Assembly: GCA_964573205.1 (NCBI GenBank)
Contig: CAZNIT010000007.1
Span: forward strand, 1 to 39,401
Direction: 5' to 3'
Origin: QNZT01 sp964573205
GTDB lineage: Bacteria; Campylobacterota; Campylobacteria; Campylobacterales; QNZT01
Length of the DNA: 39,401 bases
The stretch's first letter is position 1. Each line of letters begins with the position of its first letter. Positions 1 to 8,129 of this stretch are shown piece after piece. The translations under genes and the position numbers were made by a program. Under the pieces are notes generated by a model, which did no database searches, was not told the origin of the DNA, and saw only the letters and a program-made list of their open reading frames with translations.

Positions 1-1092
1 TGTGCTGTTGAAAAAGGTGATTTGTTTGAAAGAGAGTGGAAAAAACTTTTAACCGAAGCTCCGTTAGTAGAACAGAATGAAGCGTTAAATGTGCTCCAAA
101 ATCCAGATTTCTCAAAAATTGATTGGCCGATATTTGAGGAGGGAAGTTTAGTGGCTACAAGAGATAGCAACCATAAAATCTTAAACGCCGTCTCAAAAGC
201 GCTTCCAGGATTTATAGGCGGAAGTGCGGATCTCTCTCCATCCAATAAGACATATCTTGAAAATATGGGAGATTTCCCAAATGGGAAGAATATGCATTTT
301 GGTATCAGAGAGCACTCTATGGGAGCGATCTGTAACGCTATAAGTCTATATGGACTTTTTATGCCCTTTAGTGCTACATTTTTTGTTTTTAGTGATTATC
401 TCAAACCCGCTGTGAGACTTGCCGCTTTGATGAAGTTGAAAACATTCTTTGTTTGGACGCATGATAGCATTGGTGTCGGTGAAGACGGTCCCACACATCA
501 GCCGATAGAACATTTAAGTCAATTTCGTGCGCTTCCTAATTTATATCTGTTTAGACCTGCTGATGCTAGTGAAAATGTCGCTTGTTGGAAAAAAGCGCTT
601 GAGTTAAACGCGCCTAGCGCATTTGTTCTAAGTCGTCAAAAATTGAAAGTTCTTAAATCAAAAATAGATTTCGGCGAAGTTGAAAGAGGCGGTTATCTTA
701 TCAAAAGAAGAGAGAATGCCGTTGTTACGATTATGGCTAGCGGGAGTGAAGTTATGCCGTCTCTTCAGGCCGGATGTCATCTTGAAGCCGCCGGTATAAA
801 TGCAAATATCGTAAGTATTCCTTGTATGGAACTATTTGACGAACAGGACGATATATACAAAAAAAGCGTTATTGACGAAAATACGAAAGTTCTTGCCGTA
901 GAAGCCGCGAGCGCGTCCGAATGGTATAAATATGCTGATGAAGTGCTTTGTATGAACGGTTTTGGTGCCAGCGGCGATGCGAACGAGCTTTTTAAACATT
1001 ACGGTTTTACTATAGAAGGTATTCAAAAGGCCGTTTGCAAACTACTTGATTTGCCATATAAGAACGAAAATGTAACAAATTGTAAGATATAA
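1..1092 (+). CDS. tkt: Transketolase, C-terminal part (5' end outside window)
   Basis: Transketolase moves two-carbon units between sugar phosphates in the non-oxidative pentose phosphate pathway, using thiamine diphosphate, in the cytoplasm. The frame is open from base 1, so the gene starts upstream; 363 residues are present, roughly the pyrimidine-binding and C-terminal domains of a protein that usually has about 640-670. Diagnostic segments visible are GIREHSMGAICNAI, which carries the glutamate that activates the cofactor, then EDGPTHQPIEHLSQFRALPN and FRPAD, all typical of transketolases rather than DXP synthase. The TTG at 22 is an internal codon and not the start. A hairpin follows the stop directly, so the gene probably ends its own transcript. 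The family assignment is firm. Confidence 0.95.
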   Translation, partial: CAVEKGDLFEREWKKLLTEAPLVEQNEALNVLQNPDFSKIDWPIFEEGSLVATRDSNHKILNAVSKALPGFIGGSADLSPSNKTYLENMGDFPNGKNMHFGIREHSMGAICNAISLYGLFMPFSATFFVFSDYLKPAVRLAALMKLKTFFVWTHDSIGVGEDGPTHQPIEHLSQFRALPNLYLFRPADASENVACWKKALELNAPSAFVLSRQKLKVLKSKIDFGEVERGGYLIKRRENAVVTIMASGSEVMPSLQAGCHLEAAGINANIVSIPCMELFDEQDDIYKKSVIDENTKVLAVEAASASEWYKYADEVLCMNGFGASGDANELFKHYGFTIEGIQKAVCKLLDLPYKNENVTNCKI

Positions 1093-1130
1093 TTGTACAT
1101 GAAAGATATTTATTATTCTTTCAGTACAAT
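1092..1130 (+). terminator. Terminator hairpin after transketolase
   Basis: An inverted repeat begins at the last base of the tkt stop codon. ATTGTAC plus GAAAGA (1092-1106) pairs with TCTTTC plus GTACAAT (1117-1130), with a one-base bulge and a loop of about 10. The 3' flank is AT-rich (TTAAATAATT) but has no clean T run. It is probably a transcription terminator between tkt and the polysaccharide genes, or an mRNA 3'-end stabiliser. Confidence 0.55.
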
Positions 1131-1316
1131 TTAAATAATTTATAGATCATAACTAGTTTAATGTTACGAAAAAGAGATAAAATAAAGATTAATTAGATTT
1201 ATAGTTAAAGTTTTTTAGTTTATAAACTTAACTAAAGAACTATTTATATATTATATTTAATATATTAAAGAGCGGTGAGATTATAAACTTTGCTAAAAAA
1301 GGTTACAGTGCTATAA
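1131..1316 (+). promoter_or_regulatory. AT-rich leader of the polysaccharide operon
   Basis: This gene-free stretch of about 186 bases is very AT-rich. It holds a perfect 12-base palindrome, AGTTTATAAACT (1217-1228), and TTATAAACTT occurs twice (1220-1229 and 1281-1290). Several TATATT/TATAAA-like boxes could serve as -10 elements, but none stands out. The glycosyltransferase at 1317 needs a promoter here because a hairpin closes the upstream gene. No ops/JUMPstart (GGCGGTAGC) element was found. Function is inferred from position only. Confidence 0.35.
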
Positions 1317-2459
1317 ATGAAGACGATAAATTTTTTGACCGGGAATTTTATACCTGAAAATTGTGCGGGTACCAATCGTATATTAGCGCTGGTTAAAGAG
1401 CTTGAAAAAAAGTATAGAATAAACGTAATATGTATCAGCGAGAAGGGTGATAAACCGGACGATATCGTAAATTTTAGCAAAAATGTCAGTGTTTTTTATG
1501 TACACCAAAAAAATTACGATAGTGAAAAATTTTATACCAGAGCCGTTCATGAATTCTACTACGCTATCAAACTGGCGTTAAAGTCAAATAAATTTCCCTG
1601 TGATATCATAATAGCCACATCACCTCAAATGTTCATAATTCCGTCCGTGGGAATGTTTTCAAAAGGTAAAAAGATTATCGATATCAGGGATCTTGTTTGG
1701 GAGTATATAGACGAAAACTCTTTGTATAACAAGCTTGTGAAAAAAGTTATAACGATTTTTATGAAACAGACCATAAAACTATATGAGTATATTACCGTAA
1801 CGAATACTCATGAGTATAGGTGGATTTTAGAGAACATTCCCAGCGCCAAAATCGAAAAGATAACAAACGGTATAGAATCGTTTAAATTCGATGAACTGAA
1901 CACTCTCACCGAAAAAGAGGTCAAACCTTTTACTTTGACATATATAGGGAATGTGGGTATAGCTCAAAACATTAAAGTTTTAGTTGATATTGCTAAAAAA
2001 ATGAAAGATATAAAAATAAATATAATCGGTGAAGGAAATAAATATCTTGAATTGAAAAATTATGCCAGAAAAAATCAAATCTCGAATATTACATTTTTCG
2101 GCAAAGTCAATCGTGATGAAATCATTAAATTTTACGAGCAAAGTTCCGTACTGTTTGCTCAACTTGACGAAAAATTTAAAGCGGCTATGCCTTCTAAACT
2201 ATACGAATACGCATCGACCGGACTTCCCATCATTTATGCCGGTTTGGGCGAGGCTAGAAGTTTTATCAACAGGCTTGAAAACTGTACTACCATAAATCCT
2301 GGTGACGTCAAAGCGCTGGAAGTTGCTATAAAAAAATATAAAGACAAACCTCTTAAATTTTCAGAAAACAATAAAAAATTCATATATGCCAATTTTATCC
2401 GAGAAAAACAGAGTGCGAAAATGGTCGATATCGTCAACAAACTTCTAAAGGAGAAATAG
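1317..2459 (+). CDS. Glycosyltransferase, GT4 family (WbuB/WcaI-like)
   Basis: Probably a cytoplasmic glycosyltransferase that adds a sugar from a nucleotide donor to the growing lipid-linked polysaccharide repeat. The 380-residue protein has a GT-B layout: an N-terminal half beginning with FLTGNFIPENCAGTNRI, a midpoint IDIRDLVWEYIDE segment typical of WbuB/WcaI-like enzymes, then a C-terminal GT4 domain with TYIGNVGIAQN and MPSKLYEYASTGLPIIYAG near residues 290-310, the usual nucleotide-sugar binding region. There is no signal peptide. The ribosome site is weak (AAGG about 15 bases upstream), but no better in-frame start exists. It is the first gene of the operon, with galE 3 bases downstream. 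Donor and acceptor cannot be told from sequence. Confidence 0.8.
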   Translation: MKTINFLTGNFIPENCAGTNRILALVKELEKKYRINVICISEKGDKPDDIVNFSKNVSVFYVHQKNYDSEKFYTRAVHEFYYAIKLALKSNKFPCDIIIATSPQMFIIPSVGMFSKGKKIIDIRDLVWEYIDENSLYNKLVKKVITIFMKQTIKLYEYITVTNTHEYRWILENIPSAKIEKITNGIESFKFDELNTLTEKEVKPFTLTYIGNVGIAQNIKVLVDIAKKMKDIKINIIGEGNKYLELKNYARKNQISNITFFGKVNRDEIIKFYEQSSVLFAQLDEKFKAAMPSKLYEYASTGLPIIYAGLGEARSFINRLENCTTINPGDVKALEVAIKKYKDKPLKFSENNKKFIYANFIREKQSAKMVDIVNKLLKEK

Positions 2460-2462
2460 AAA

Positions 2463-3443
2463 ATGAATATTCTGGTAACGGGAGGAGCCGGCTATATCGG
2501 CAGTCATGTCGTAAAGCAACTTGCGGAGCAAACCGATCATGACATTGTTGTTTTGGATAGTTTGGTAACGGGTTTTAGAGAGTCCGTTTTGTACGGTGAT
2601 TTTATAGAAGCGGATTTGAGTGACTTCGATAAAATACGAGAGATTATCCAAGAGAATAAATTTGACGCCGTCATTCATTTTGCGGCAAGCCTCGTAGTTC
2701 CGGAAAGTGTGGAAAATCCTTTGAAATATTATCTGAATAATACGGCCAATACCGCAAATCTTATCAAACAGTGTGTGGAAAACGGAGTGAATAATTTTAT
2801 TTTTTCATCCACCGCGGCAGTTTACGGCGAACCCCCGATAGATGAGATTCCCGTTACCGAAGAGAGTAAAACGGCACCGATAAATCCGTATGGAAGCAGT
2901 AAGCTGATGAGTGAAGCGGTTTTAAAAGATACGGCATTTGCATATGAAGATTTTAACTATGTCGCGTTGAGATATTTTAATGTGGCCGGGGCTAGTGTTG
3001 ACGGTAAGATCGGCCAATCTACAAAAGATGCGACGCTTCTTATAAAAGTGGCGGCGGAAACAGCACTCGGTAAGCGTGAAAAAATGTATATATTCGGAGA
3101 CGATTATCCGACAGAGGACGGTACTTGCATTAGAGATTACATTCATGTGGAAGACTTGGCATCAGCTCATATCAAGGCTCTTGAATATCTTCAAAATAGT
3201 AAAAAAAGCGGAGTTTTTAATTGCGGTTACGGTCATGGATTTAGTGTTAAGGAAGTTTTAGAGACAATGAAAAGAGTAAGCGGGGTGGATTTTACTGTAG
3301 AGCTTAAAGAGAGAAGAGCGGGAGATCCGGCGATTCTTATTTCAGATAATAGTAAAATAAGAGATGTCATGAAGTGGACACCAAAGTATGACGATCTCGA
3401 ACTTATCTGTAAAACGGGACTGGAGTGGGAAAAGAAAATATGA
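2463..3443 (+). CDS. galE: UDP-glucose/UDP-GlcNAc 4-epimerase
   Basis: This NAD-dependent epimerase inverts C4 of UDP-glucose or UDP-GlcNAc and supplies galacto-configured sugars for the surface polysaccharide. It is an extended short-chain dehydrogenase of 326 residues, the normal length. The N-terminal nucleotide motif is VTGGAGYIGSH (GxxGxxG), and the catalytic SSTAAVYGE serine/threonine region and YGSSK tyrosine-lysine pair follow, with RYFNVAGA and DGTCIRDYIHVEDLA typical of GalE. A strong AAGGAG ribosome site lies at the end of the preceding gene. The stop codon overlaps the wecB start. Whether it prefers the acetylated or plain substrate cannot be decided; the neighbouring GlcNAc-based enzymes make both possible. 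Confidence 0.9.
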   Translation: MNILVTGGAGYIGSHVVKQLAEQTDHDIVVLDSLVTGFRESVLYGDFIEADLSDFDKIREIIQENKFDAVIHFAASLVVPESVENPLKYYLNNTANTANLIKQCVENGVNNFIFSSTAAVYGEPPIDEIPVTEESKTAPINPYGSSKLMSEAVLKDTAFAYEDFNYVALRYFNVAGASVDGKIGQSTKDATLLIKVAAETALGKREKMYIFGDDYPTEDGTCIRDYIHVEDLASAHIKALEYLQNSKKSGVFNCGYGHGFSVKEVLETMKRVSGVDFTVELKERRAGDPAILISDNSKIRDVMKWTPKYDDLELICKTGLEWEKKI

Positions 3444-4573
3444 AAAAAGTGATGCTCGTTTTCGGCACGAGACCCGAAGCGATAAAAATGGCGCCGCTGG
3501 TTAAAGCTTTTGAGCATGAAGATGAGTTTGAAACCATTGTGTGCGTTACGGCACAGCATCGGCAGATGCTTGATCAAGTGTTGAATCTTTTTGATATAAA
3601 ACCCGATTTTGATCTTGATATCATGAAACCGGGACAAAATCTCTATGAAGTTACGACCAATATACTTTTAGGACTTCAAAAGGTGTTTGAAGAGGTCAAA
3701 CCAGATGTAGTTTTGGTTCATGGCGACACTACGACCACTCTTGCAACTTCATTGGCGGCATTTTATCAAAAAATACCGGTCGCACATGTGGAAGCGGGAC
3801 TAAGAACCGGCAATATCTATTCGCCTTGGCCGGAGGAAGGAAACAGACAAGTAACGGGCAGACTCGCGACATATCACTTCGCTCCGACAGCGGAGAGTAA
3901 AGCTAATCTCATAAAGGAAAATGTCGATATAGAAAATGTAATCGTCACAGGCAATACGGTGATCGACGCACTTGTAAGTGTCGTATCGAGAATCGAATCG
4001 GATAAAGATCTTGAAAAGAAGCTCCAAGAACTTATCGCAACAAAAGGTTATAAAGTAGATAAAGAGAGAAAGCTTATCCTTGTTACGGGGCATAGAAGAG
4101 AGAATTTCGGGCAGGGATTTTTAAATATATGCGAAGCTCTTAAAGAGGTCGCTCTTTTGTATCCAGATGCGGATATAGTATATCCGGTACATTTAAATCC
4201 GAACGTTCAAAAACCGGTTATTCGGATATTATCGGATGTGGATAACGTTTTTTTGATAGATCCGCTTGATTATGAACCGTTTGTATATTTGATGAATCGG
4301 TCATATTTTATTTTAACCGACAGCGGCGGGATACAGGAAGAGGCTCCTAGTCTCGGTAAACCGGTTTTGGTTATGCGTGAAACCACGGAGAGACCCGAAG
4401 CGGTTGAAGCCGGTACGGTAAAGTTGGTCGGTACGAATAAAGATGATATTATCAAAGAGTGTAGAAATCTTTTTGAAGATAACGACGCATACGAGATCAT
4501 GTCAAAATCGCACAATCCTTACGGAGACGGTAAAGCCTGTGAGAGAATAGTATGTTTTTTAAAAGGGAAATAA
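3440..4573 (+). CDS. wecB: UDP-N-acetylglucosamine 2-epimerase (non-hydrolysing)
   Basis: WecB converts UDP-GlcNAc to UDP-ManNAc, the first step towards ManNAc-containing polysaccharide. The 377-residue protein shows the family signatures: GTRPEAIKMAPL at the N-terminus, HVEAGLRTGN, PEEGNRQVTGRLA, TGHRRENFG, and DSGGIQEEAPSLGKPVLVMR followed by ETTERPEAVEAGT. The ATG at 3440 overlaps the galE stop as ATGA, which implies translational coupling. A GTG at 3425 in the same frame would add five residues inside galE and is not needed. wecC follows by 3 bases, so the pair gives UDP-ManNAcA. The family call is firm. Confidence 0.95.
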   Translation: MKKVMLVFGTRPEAIKMAPLVKAFEHEDEFETIVCVTAQHRQMLDQVLNLFDIKPDFDLDIMKPGQNLYEVTTNILLGLQKVFEEVKPDVVLVHGDTTTTLATSLAAFYQKIPVAHVEAGLRTGNIYSPWPEEGNRQVTGRLATYHFAPTAESKANLIKENVDIENVIVTGNTVIDALVSVVSRIESDKDLEKKLQELIATKGYKVDKERKLILVTGHRRENFGQGFLNICEALKEVALLYPDADIVYPVHLNPNVQKPVIRILSDVDNVFLIDPLDYEPFVYLMNRSYFILTDSGGIQEEAPSLGKPVLVMRETTERPEAVEAGTVKLVGTNKDDIIKECRNLFEDNDAYEIMSKSHNPYGDGKACERIVCFLKGK

Positions 4574-4576
4574 GAT

Positions 4577-5800
4577 ATGGAAATTGAAAAAATTTGTGTA
4601 ATGGGGTTGGGCTATATCGGACTTCCGACGGCTTCTCTTCTTGCAAACCGGGGATATAAAGTTTATGGCGTGGATGTTGTACAAGAGACGGTCGATATCA
4701 TCAATGCGGGGAAAATTCATATAGTCGAGCCCGATCTTGATACATTCGTACAATCGGCGGTAAATTCGGGAAATCTTGTAGCGAGTGTCAAGCCGGTGGA
4801 AGCCGATGTATTTATCATCGCCGTACCGACGCCTTTTAAGGATAATCATGTGCCAAATGTTGACTATATCGTAAATGCCACAAAAAGCATAGCTCCTTAT
4901 GTCAAAGAGGGAAATATCGTCATTTTGGAATCGACTTCGCCGGTTGGAACGACCGATTTGATGGAGAAGACTTTAAAAGATGAGGGTGTTGACACTTCAG
5001 TGATTCATTTTGCCCACTGTCCCGAGAGAGTTCTACCGGGTAAAATCATGCATGAGCTTGTTCACAATGATCGAATCGTAGGAGGTACGACAAAAGAGGC
5101 AACCAAGGTGACGGTCGAGTTTTACAAAAGTTTCGTAAAAGGCGAAGTGCTTCAAACGGATGCTAGAACTGCGGAGATGGCAAAACTTACGGAAAACAGT
5201 TTTAGAGACGTAAATATAGCTTTTGCGAATGAGCTTTCGATGTTAAGCGATAAATTCGGAATCGACGTGTGGGAGTTGATAGAGCTTGCAAACAGACATC
5301 CTCGTGTAAACATACTTCAACCCGGCTGTGGTGTCGGAGGGCATTGTATAGCCGTTGATCCTTGGTTTATAGTCGATGCCGCAAAAGGCGATGCAAAGAT
5401 TATCAAAAGTGCGAGAGAAGTAAACGATTATAAGTCAGAATGGGTAGTCGAGAAGATTAAAAACGCCGCTTTGGAGTTTGAAAATAAAGAGAGAAGAAAA
5501 GCCAAAGTCGCCTGTATGGGGCTTGCGTTTAAACCTGATATAGATGATTTAAGGGAGTCTCCGGCACTTTACATTGCCAAAAGATTGATGGCGGAGTCTA
5601 TAAAAGTTCTTGCGGTTGAACCGAACATAAACAGTTATGCCGAATTTGAAATAGTGGATTATAAAAAAGCGGTAGAGGATGCGGATATTATCGTGTTTTT
5701 AGTAGGTCATAAAGAGTTTAAAGAGATTGAAATTGATGATACGAAGGAAGTGCTTATATTCTGTAAAATGAATGTAAAAAGAAAAATTCCCGTCTTATAA
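4577..5800 (+). CDS. wecC: UDP-N-acetyl-D-mannosamine dehydrogenase
   Basis: WecC oxidises the C6 hydroxyl of UDP-ManNAc twice with NAD to give the acidic sugar UDP-ManNAcA. The 407-residue protein has the N-terminal Rossmann motif GLGYIGLPTASLLANRGY and the central catalytic segment PGCGVGGHCIAVDPWF, with catalytic Cys at residue 251. The C-terminal UDP-binding domain contains GLAFKPDIDDLRESPAL. The GHCIAVDPWF form of the active site is characteristic of ManNAc dehydrogenases rather than UDP-glucose dehydrogenases. Placement directly after wecB supports the assignment; a GlcNAc dehydrogenase activity is the main alternative. The ribosome site is AAAGGGA in the end of wecB. Confidence 0.9.
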   Translation: MEIEKICVMGLGYIGLPTASLLANRGYKVYGVDVVQETVDIINAGKIHIVEPDLDTFVQSAVNSGNLVASVKPVEADVFIIAVPTPFKDNHVPNVDYIVNATKSIAPYVKEGNIVILESTSPVGTTDLMEKTLKDEGVDTSVIHFAHCPERVLPGKIMHELVHNDRIVGGTTKEATKVTVEFYKSFVKGEVLQTDARTAEMAKLTENSFRDVNIAFANELSMLSDKFGIDVWELIELANRHPRVNILQPGCGVGGHCIAVDPWFIVDAAKGDAKIIKSAREVNDYKSEWVVEKIKNAALEFENKERRKAKVACMGLAFKPDIDDLRESPALYIAKRLMAESIKVLAVEPNINSYAEFEIVDYKKAVEDADIIVFLVGHKEFKEIEIDDTKEVLIFCKMNVKRKIPVL

Positions 5801-5837
5801 CAATTTCAGTATAAATGAAAGCGAGTAAGGAAGTTTT

Positions 5838-7022
5838 ATGCGGTTGTTAAAAGATATTGTTCTGTTGTTATTGATTGTCAGCTTTATAAACGATGATTTC
5901 GTTGTCGATAAAATAGCCGGTGAAAATTCTCTAAAAATAATATTCGGTCTGTTTATAATCGTGCATATCAAAGATATTATACTTGCTTTTAAAGCCCCTT
6001 CAAACAATGTTATGAAGGCTTTTTATCTTTTTATTGTCATTTTATCCATTTCGGTTTTGATAAACGCACTTTTGGGATATACTACTTTAATAAAAGGTTT
6101 GCAAGTCATCATAGCCATAAGTGTAGTATTTATATATTTTAGTCGTTATCATGATCTGGATAAACTGCTCTATTTTGTCTGGTCGGCCGTTATTATGTCA
6201 GCTATCATCTCTCTTTTTAACGAACCCTCGGATCAGTGGACATATAGAATTTCAGGCGGTACGGGCGACCAAAACGAGTTTTCGGTTCATCTTTTAACAG
6301 GTATGGGGATCGGAATATATCTGTTTCAAAAACATAAAAATTTATTTCTTTTACTATCCACATCGACACTTTTTCTTTACGCGCTACTTTATGCCGGATC
6401 AAGATCGGCGATGCTGGCACTGGCACTTGTTGTTTTATATACGATGTTTGTGAGATTTAGTTATTTGTTAAAAAAACTCTTTTCGATAAAGGTATTGATA
6501 CTGTTTTTGATTATAGGTATATTTGCGGCTCAGTATGACTTTTCAAAAATGACGGCTATAAAAGGTATGCAAGAGAGAGCCGGAAATCTCGGTACAGCTC
6601 ATGAGAGATTTATATCTTGGAAAGCCGGAAGCAGAATGATACAAGATAATTTTTTGTTGGGCGTGGGAGTTGACAACTATGAAAAGCATGCTAGAGAATA
6701 TGCCGTTGACTTTATCGACGAGGGTTCACTCGCGCCTCACAATATTTTAGTCAAAATCTTTGCGGAGACCGGATTTTTCCCTTTTGTCGCTTTTTTGATT
6801 TTTATATATGTTTTGCTTAGAACAAAGTTTTCTCTTATCTTAAGAAGTGATTATTATTGGCTTAGTTTGGTGGCTTATGTAAATCTTTTTATGGGCTTGA
6901 CGCTTTCGATTACTTATGAAAAATATTTTTGGATGAGTCTTGCGCTGTTGGCGAATGCGATATTTGTCGTATCATCATCTCAAGAGGAGCAAGAGTATGA
7001 AAATAGTCCACATTTCGCCTGA
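5838..7022 (+). CDS. O-antigen polymerase/ligase-type membrane protein
   Basis: A 394-residue integral membrane protein with about ten hydrophobic helices and one large extracytoplasmic loop, the layout of Wzy polymerases and WaaL ligases (Wzy_C family). The conserved features seen are AGSRSAMLALALVVLY near residues 185-200, where the arginine before the helix is typical, and the loop ending APHNILVKIFAETGFFPF, whose HN dipeptide is a hallmark of the family. Both enzyme types use undecaprenyl-diphosphate glycans at the periplasmic face. Position inside a repeat-unit operon favours polymerase (Wzy) over ligase. AAGGAAG precedes the ATG by 4 bases. The 3' end overlaps the next gene by 26 bases. 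Confidence 0.78.
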   Translation: MRLLKDIVLLLLIVSFINDDFVVDKIAGENSLKIIFGLFIIVHIKDIILAFKAPSNNVMKAFYLFIVILSISVLINALLGYTTLIKGLQVIIAISVVFIYFSRYHDLDKLLYFVWSAVIMSAIISLFNEPSDQWTYRISGGTGDQNEFSVHLLTGMGIGIYLFQKHKNLFLLLSTSTLFLYALLYAGSRSAMLALALVVLYTMFVRFSYLLKKLFSIKVLILFLIIGIFAAQYDFSKMTAIKGMQERAGNLGTAHERFISWKAGSRMIQDNFLLGVGVDNYEKHAREYAVDFIDEGSLAPHNILVKIFAETGFFPFVAFLIFIYVLLRTKFSLILRSDYYWLSLVAYVNLFMGLTLSITYEKYFWMSLALLANAIFVVSSSQEEQEYENSPHFA

Positions 7023-8097
7023 TCTTCATACGGGCGGAGCACAAAAATTTTGTGTAGATATCTGCAACGAATTGGCCAAAAATTCTGAAGACGAGGTAGT
7101 TTTATGCTCTTTGGAAAAGATGAATGAAGAACAGATGATAATGTATAAAAATATAAATCCGAATGTTAAATTCATCTGTCTTGACAAAGTGACTAATAGC
7201 CCAAAAATAGTATGGAAAATATTTAAAATGCTTTTATCCCAAAAGCCCGATATTACGCATACTCATCTTAGATCACAGTTCTTTGCGGCATTGCCTCTTA
7301 TTTTGATGAGAAAACCCAATATTCATACGATTCATAGCGTTGCGCAAAAAGAGACACCCAAAATGCGCAGAAAACTGTATAAATTTCTTTACGATTATTT
7401 CAATTTCACTCCTGTTGCGATAAGCGATATGGTACTTAGATCGATGAAAGAGGAGTATGGTGAAAAGTATGATATCAAAATCGACAACGGAGCGCAGGCG
7501 CTGTCGATAACAAATAGGCATAAAGAGACTAAGGAGTTTATCGATAGTTTACGAAAAGGTAAAGATACTAAAATATTTATTAGTATCGGTCGTCTTTTCA
7601 ATGTGAAAAACCAAGGATTGCTTATCGATGCCTTTGAACTTCTTTTAAAAAAAGGATACGACGCACAGCTTTTGATTTTAGGCTCTTACGATGTTATACC
7701 GGAATTTACGAAAGAGTGTCGCAGCAAAATAAAAACTCCGGAACGAATTCACTTGCTTGGTGAAAAAGACAATGTAGCCGACTATCTGAAAGAGGCGGAC
7801 GCATTATGTTTTTCTTCTCTTTACGAAGGTATGCCGATTACCGTTTTAGAAGCGTTTTCTATGGGAGTACCGACGGTTTCTACGCCTGTTGGAGGTATGC
7901 CCGATATCATCAAAGACGGCAAGACCGGTTACCTAAGCGAAGATATGAGTAAAGAGGCTTATTGTCGAGCTTTAGAGAAAATAATTACGAGTAAAGCGAT
8001 TGATTCCAACGCTCTTATCGAGCTTTTTAAAAATAACTATACCATCGAAAAATGTGCAAAAAGTTACAAAGAGCTTTATCTTAAAAAGACGGCATAA
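6997..8097 (+). CDS. Glycosyltransferase, GT4 family
   Basis: A cytoplasmic retaining glycosyltransferase (GT-B fold) for the polysaccharide repeat unit. The N-terminus IVHISPDLHTGGAQKFCVD is the acceptor-side glycine-rich loop; DITHTHLRSQ follows; the C-terminal domain has ISIGRLFNVKNQGLLIDAF and FSSLYEGMPITVLEAFSMG, with the conserved E-x7-E pair, then PTVSTPVGGMPDIIKDG. The ATG at 6997 is chosen because AGAGGAG lies just upstream and the protein then begins at its conserved strand; an upstream in-frame codon at 6940 would add 19 unlikely residues. It overlaps the end of the polymerase gene by 26 bases. The length of 366 residues is normal. The substrate is unknown. Confidence 0.85.
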   Translation: MKIVHISPDLHTGGAQKFCVDICNELAKNSEDEVVLCSLEKMNEEQMIMYKNINPNVKFICLDKVTNSPKIVWKIFKMLLSQKPDITHTHLRSQFFAALPLILMRKPNIHTIHSVAQKETPKMRRKLYKFLYDYFNFTPVAISDMVLRSMKEEYGEKYDIKIDNGAQALSITNRHKETKEFIDSLRKGKDTKIFISIGRLFNVKNQGLLIDAFELLLKKGYDAQLLILGSYDVIPEFTKECRSKIKTPERIHLLGEKDNVADYLKEADALCFSSLYEGMPITVLEAFSMGVPTVSTPVGGMPDIIKDGKTGYLSEDMSKEAYCRALEKIITSKAIDSNALIELFKNNYTIEKCAKSYKELYLKKTA

Positions 8098-8129
8098 ACC
8101 GGTACAACCTTATTTTACAGGAGAAATAT

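Noticed and set aside
22..1092. TTG at 22 as the transketolase start
   Set aside because: The frame is open to base 1 and the protein there is already in the middle of transketolase, so it is a truncated gene and the TTG is an internal leucine.
1131..1316. RfaH/ops (JUMPstart) element before the polysaccharide operon
   Set aside because: No GGCGGTAGC-like sequence is present in the leader or in the 11366-11585 gap.
3425..3440. GTG at 3425 as the wecB start
   Set aside because: It adds five residues ahead of the conserved KKVMLVFGTRPEA start, while the ATG at 3440 gives the common ATGA overlap with galE.
6940..6997. Upstream start for the second glycosyltransferase
   Set aside because: The extra 19 residues are arginine-rich, unlike the family, and lie inside the polymerase gene. 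The ATG at 6997 has an AGAGGAG site.
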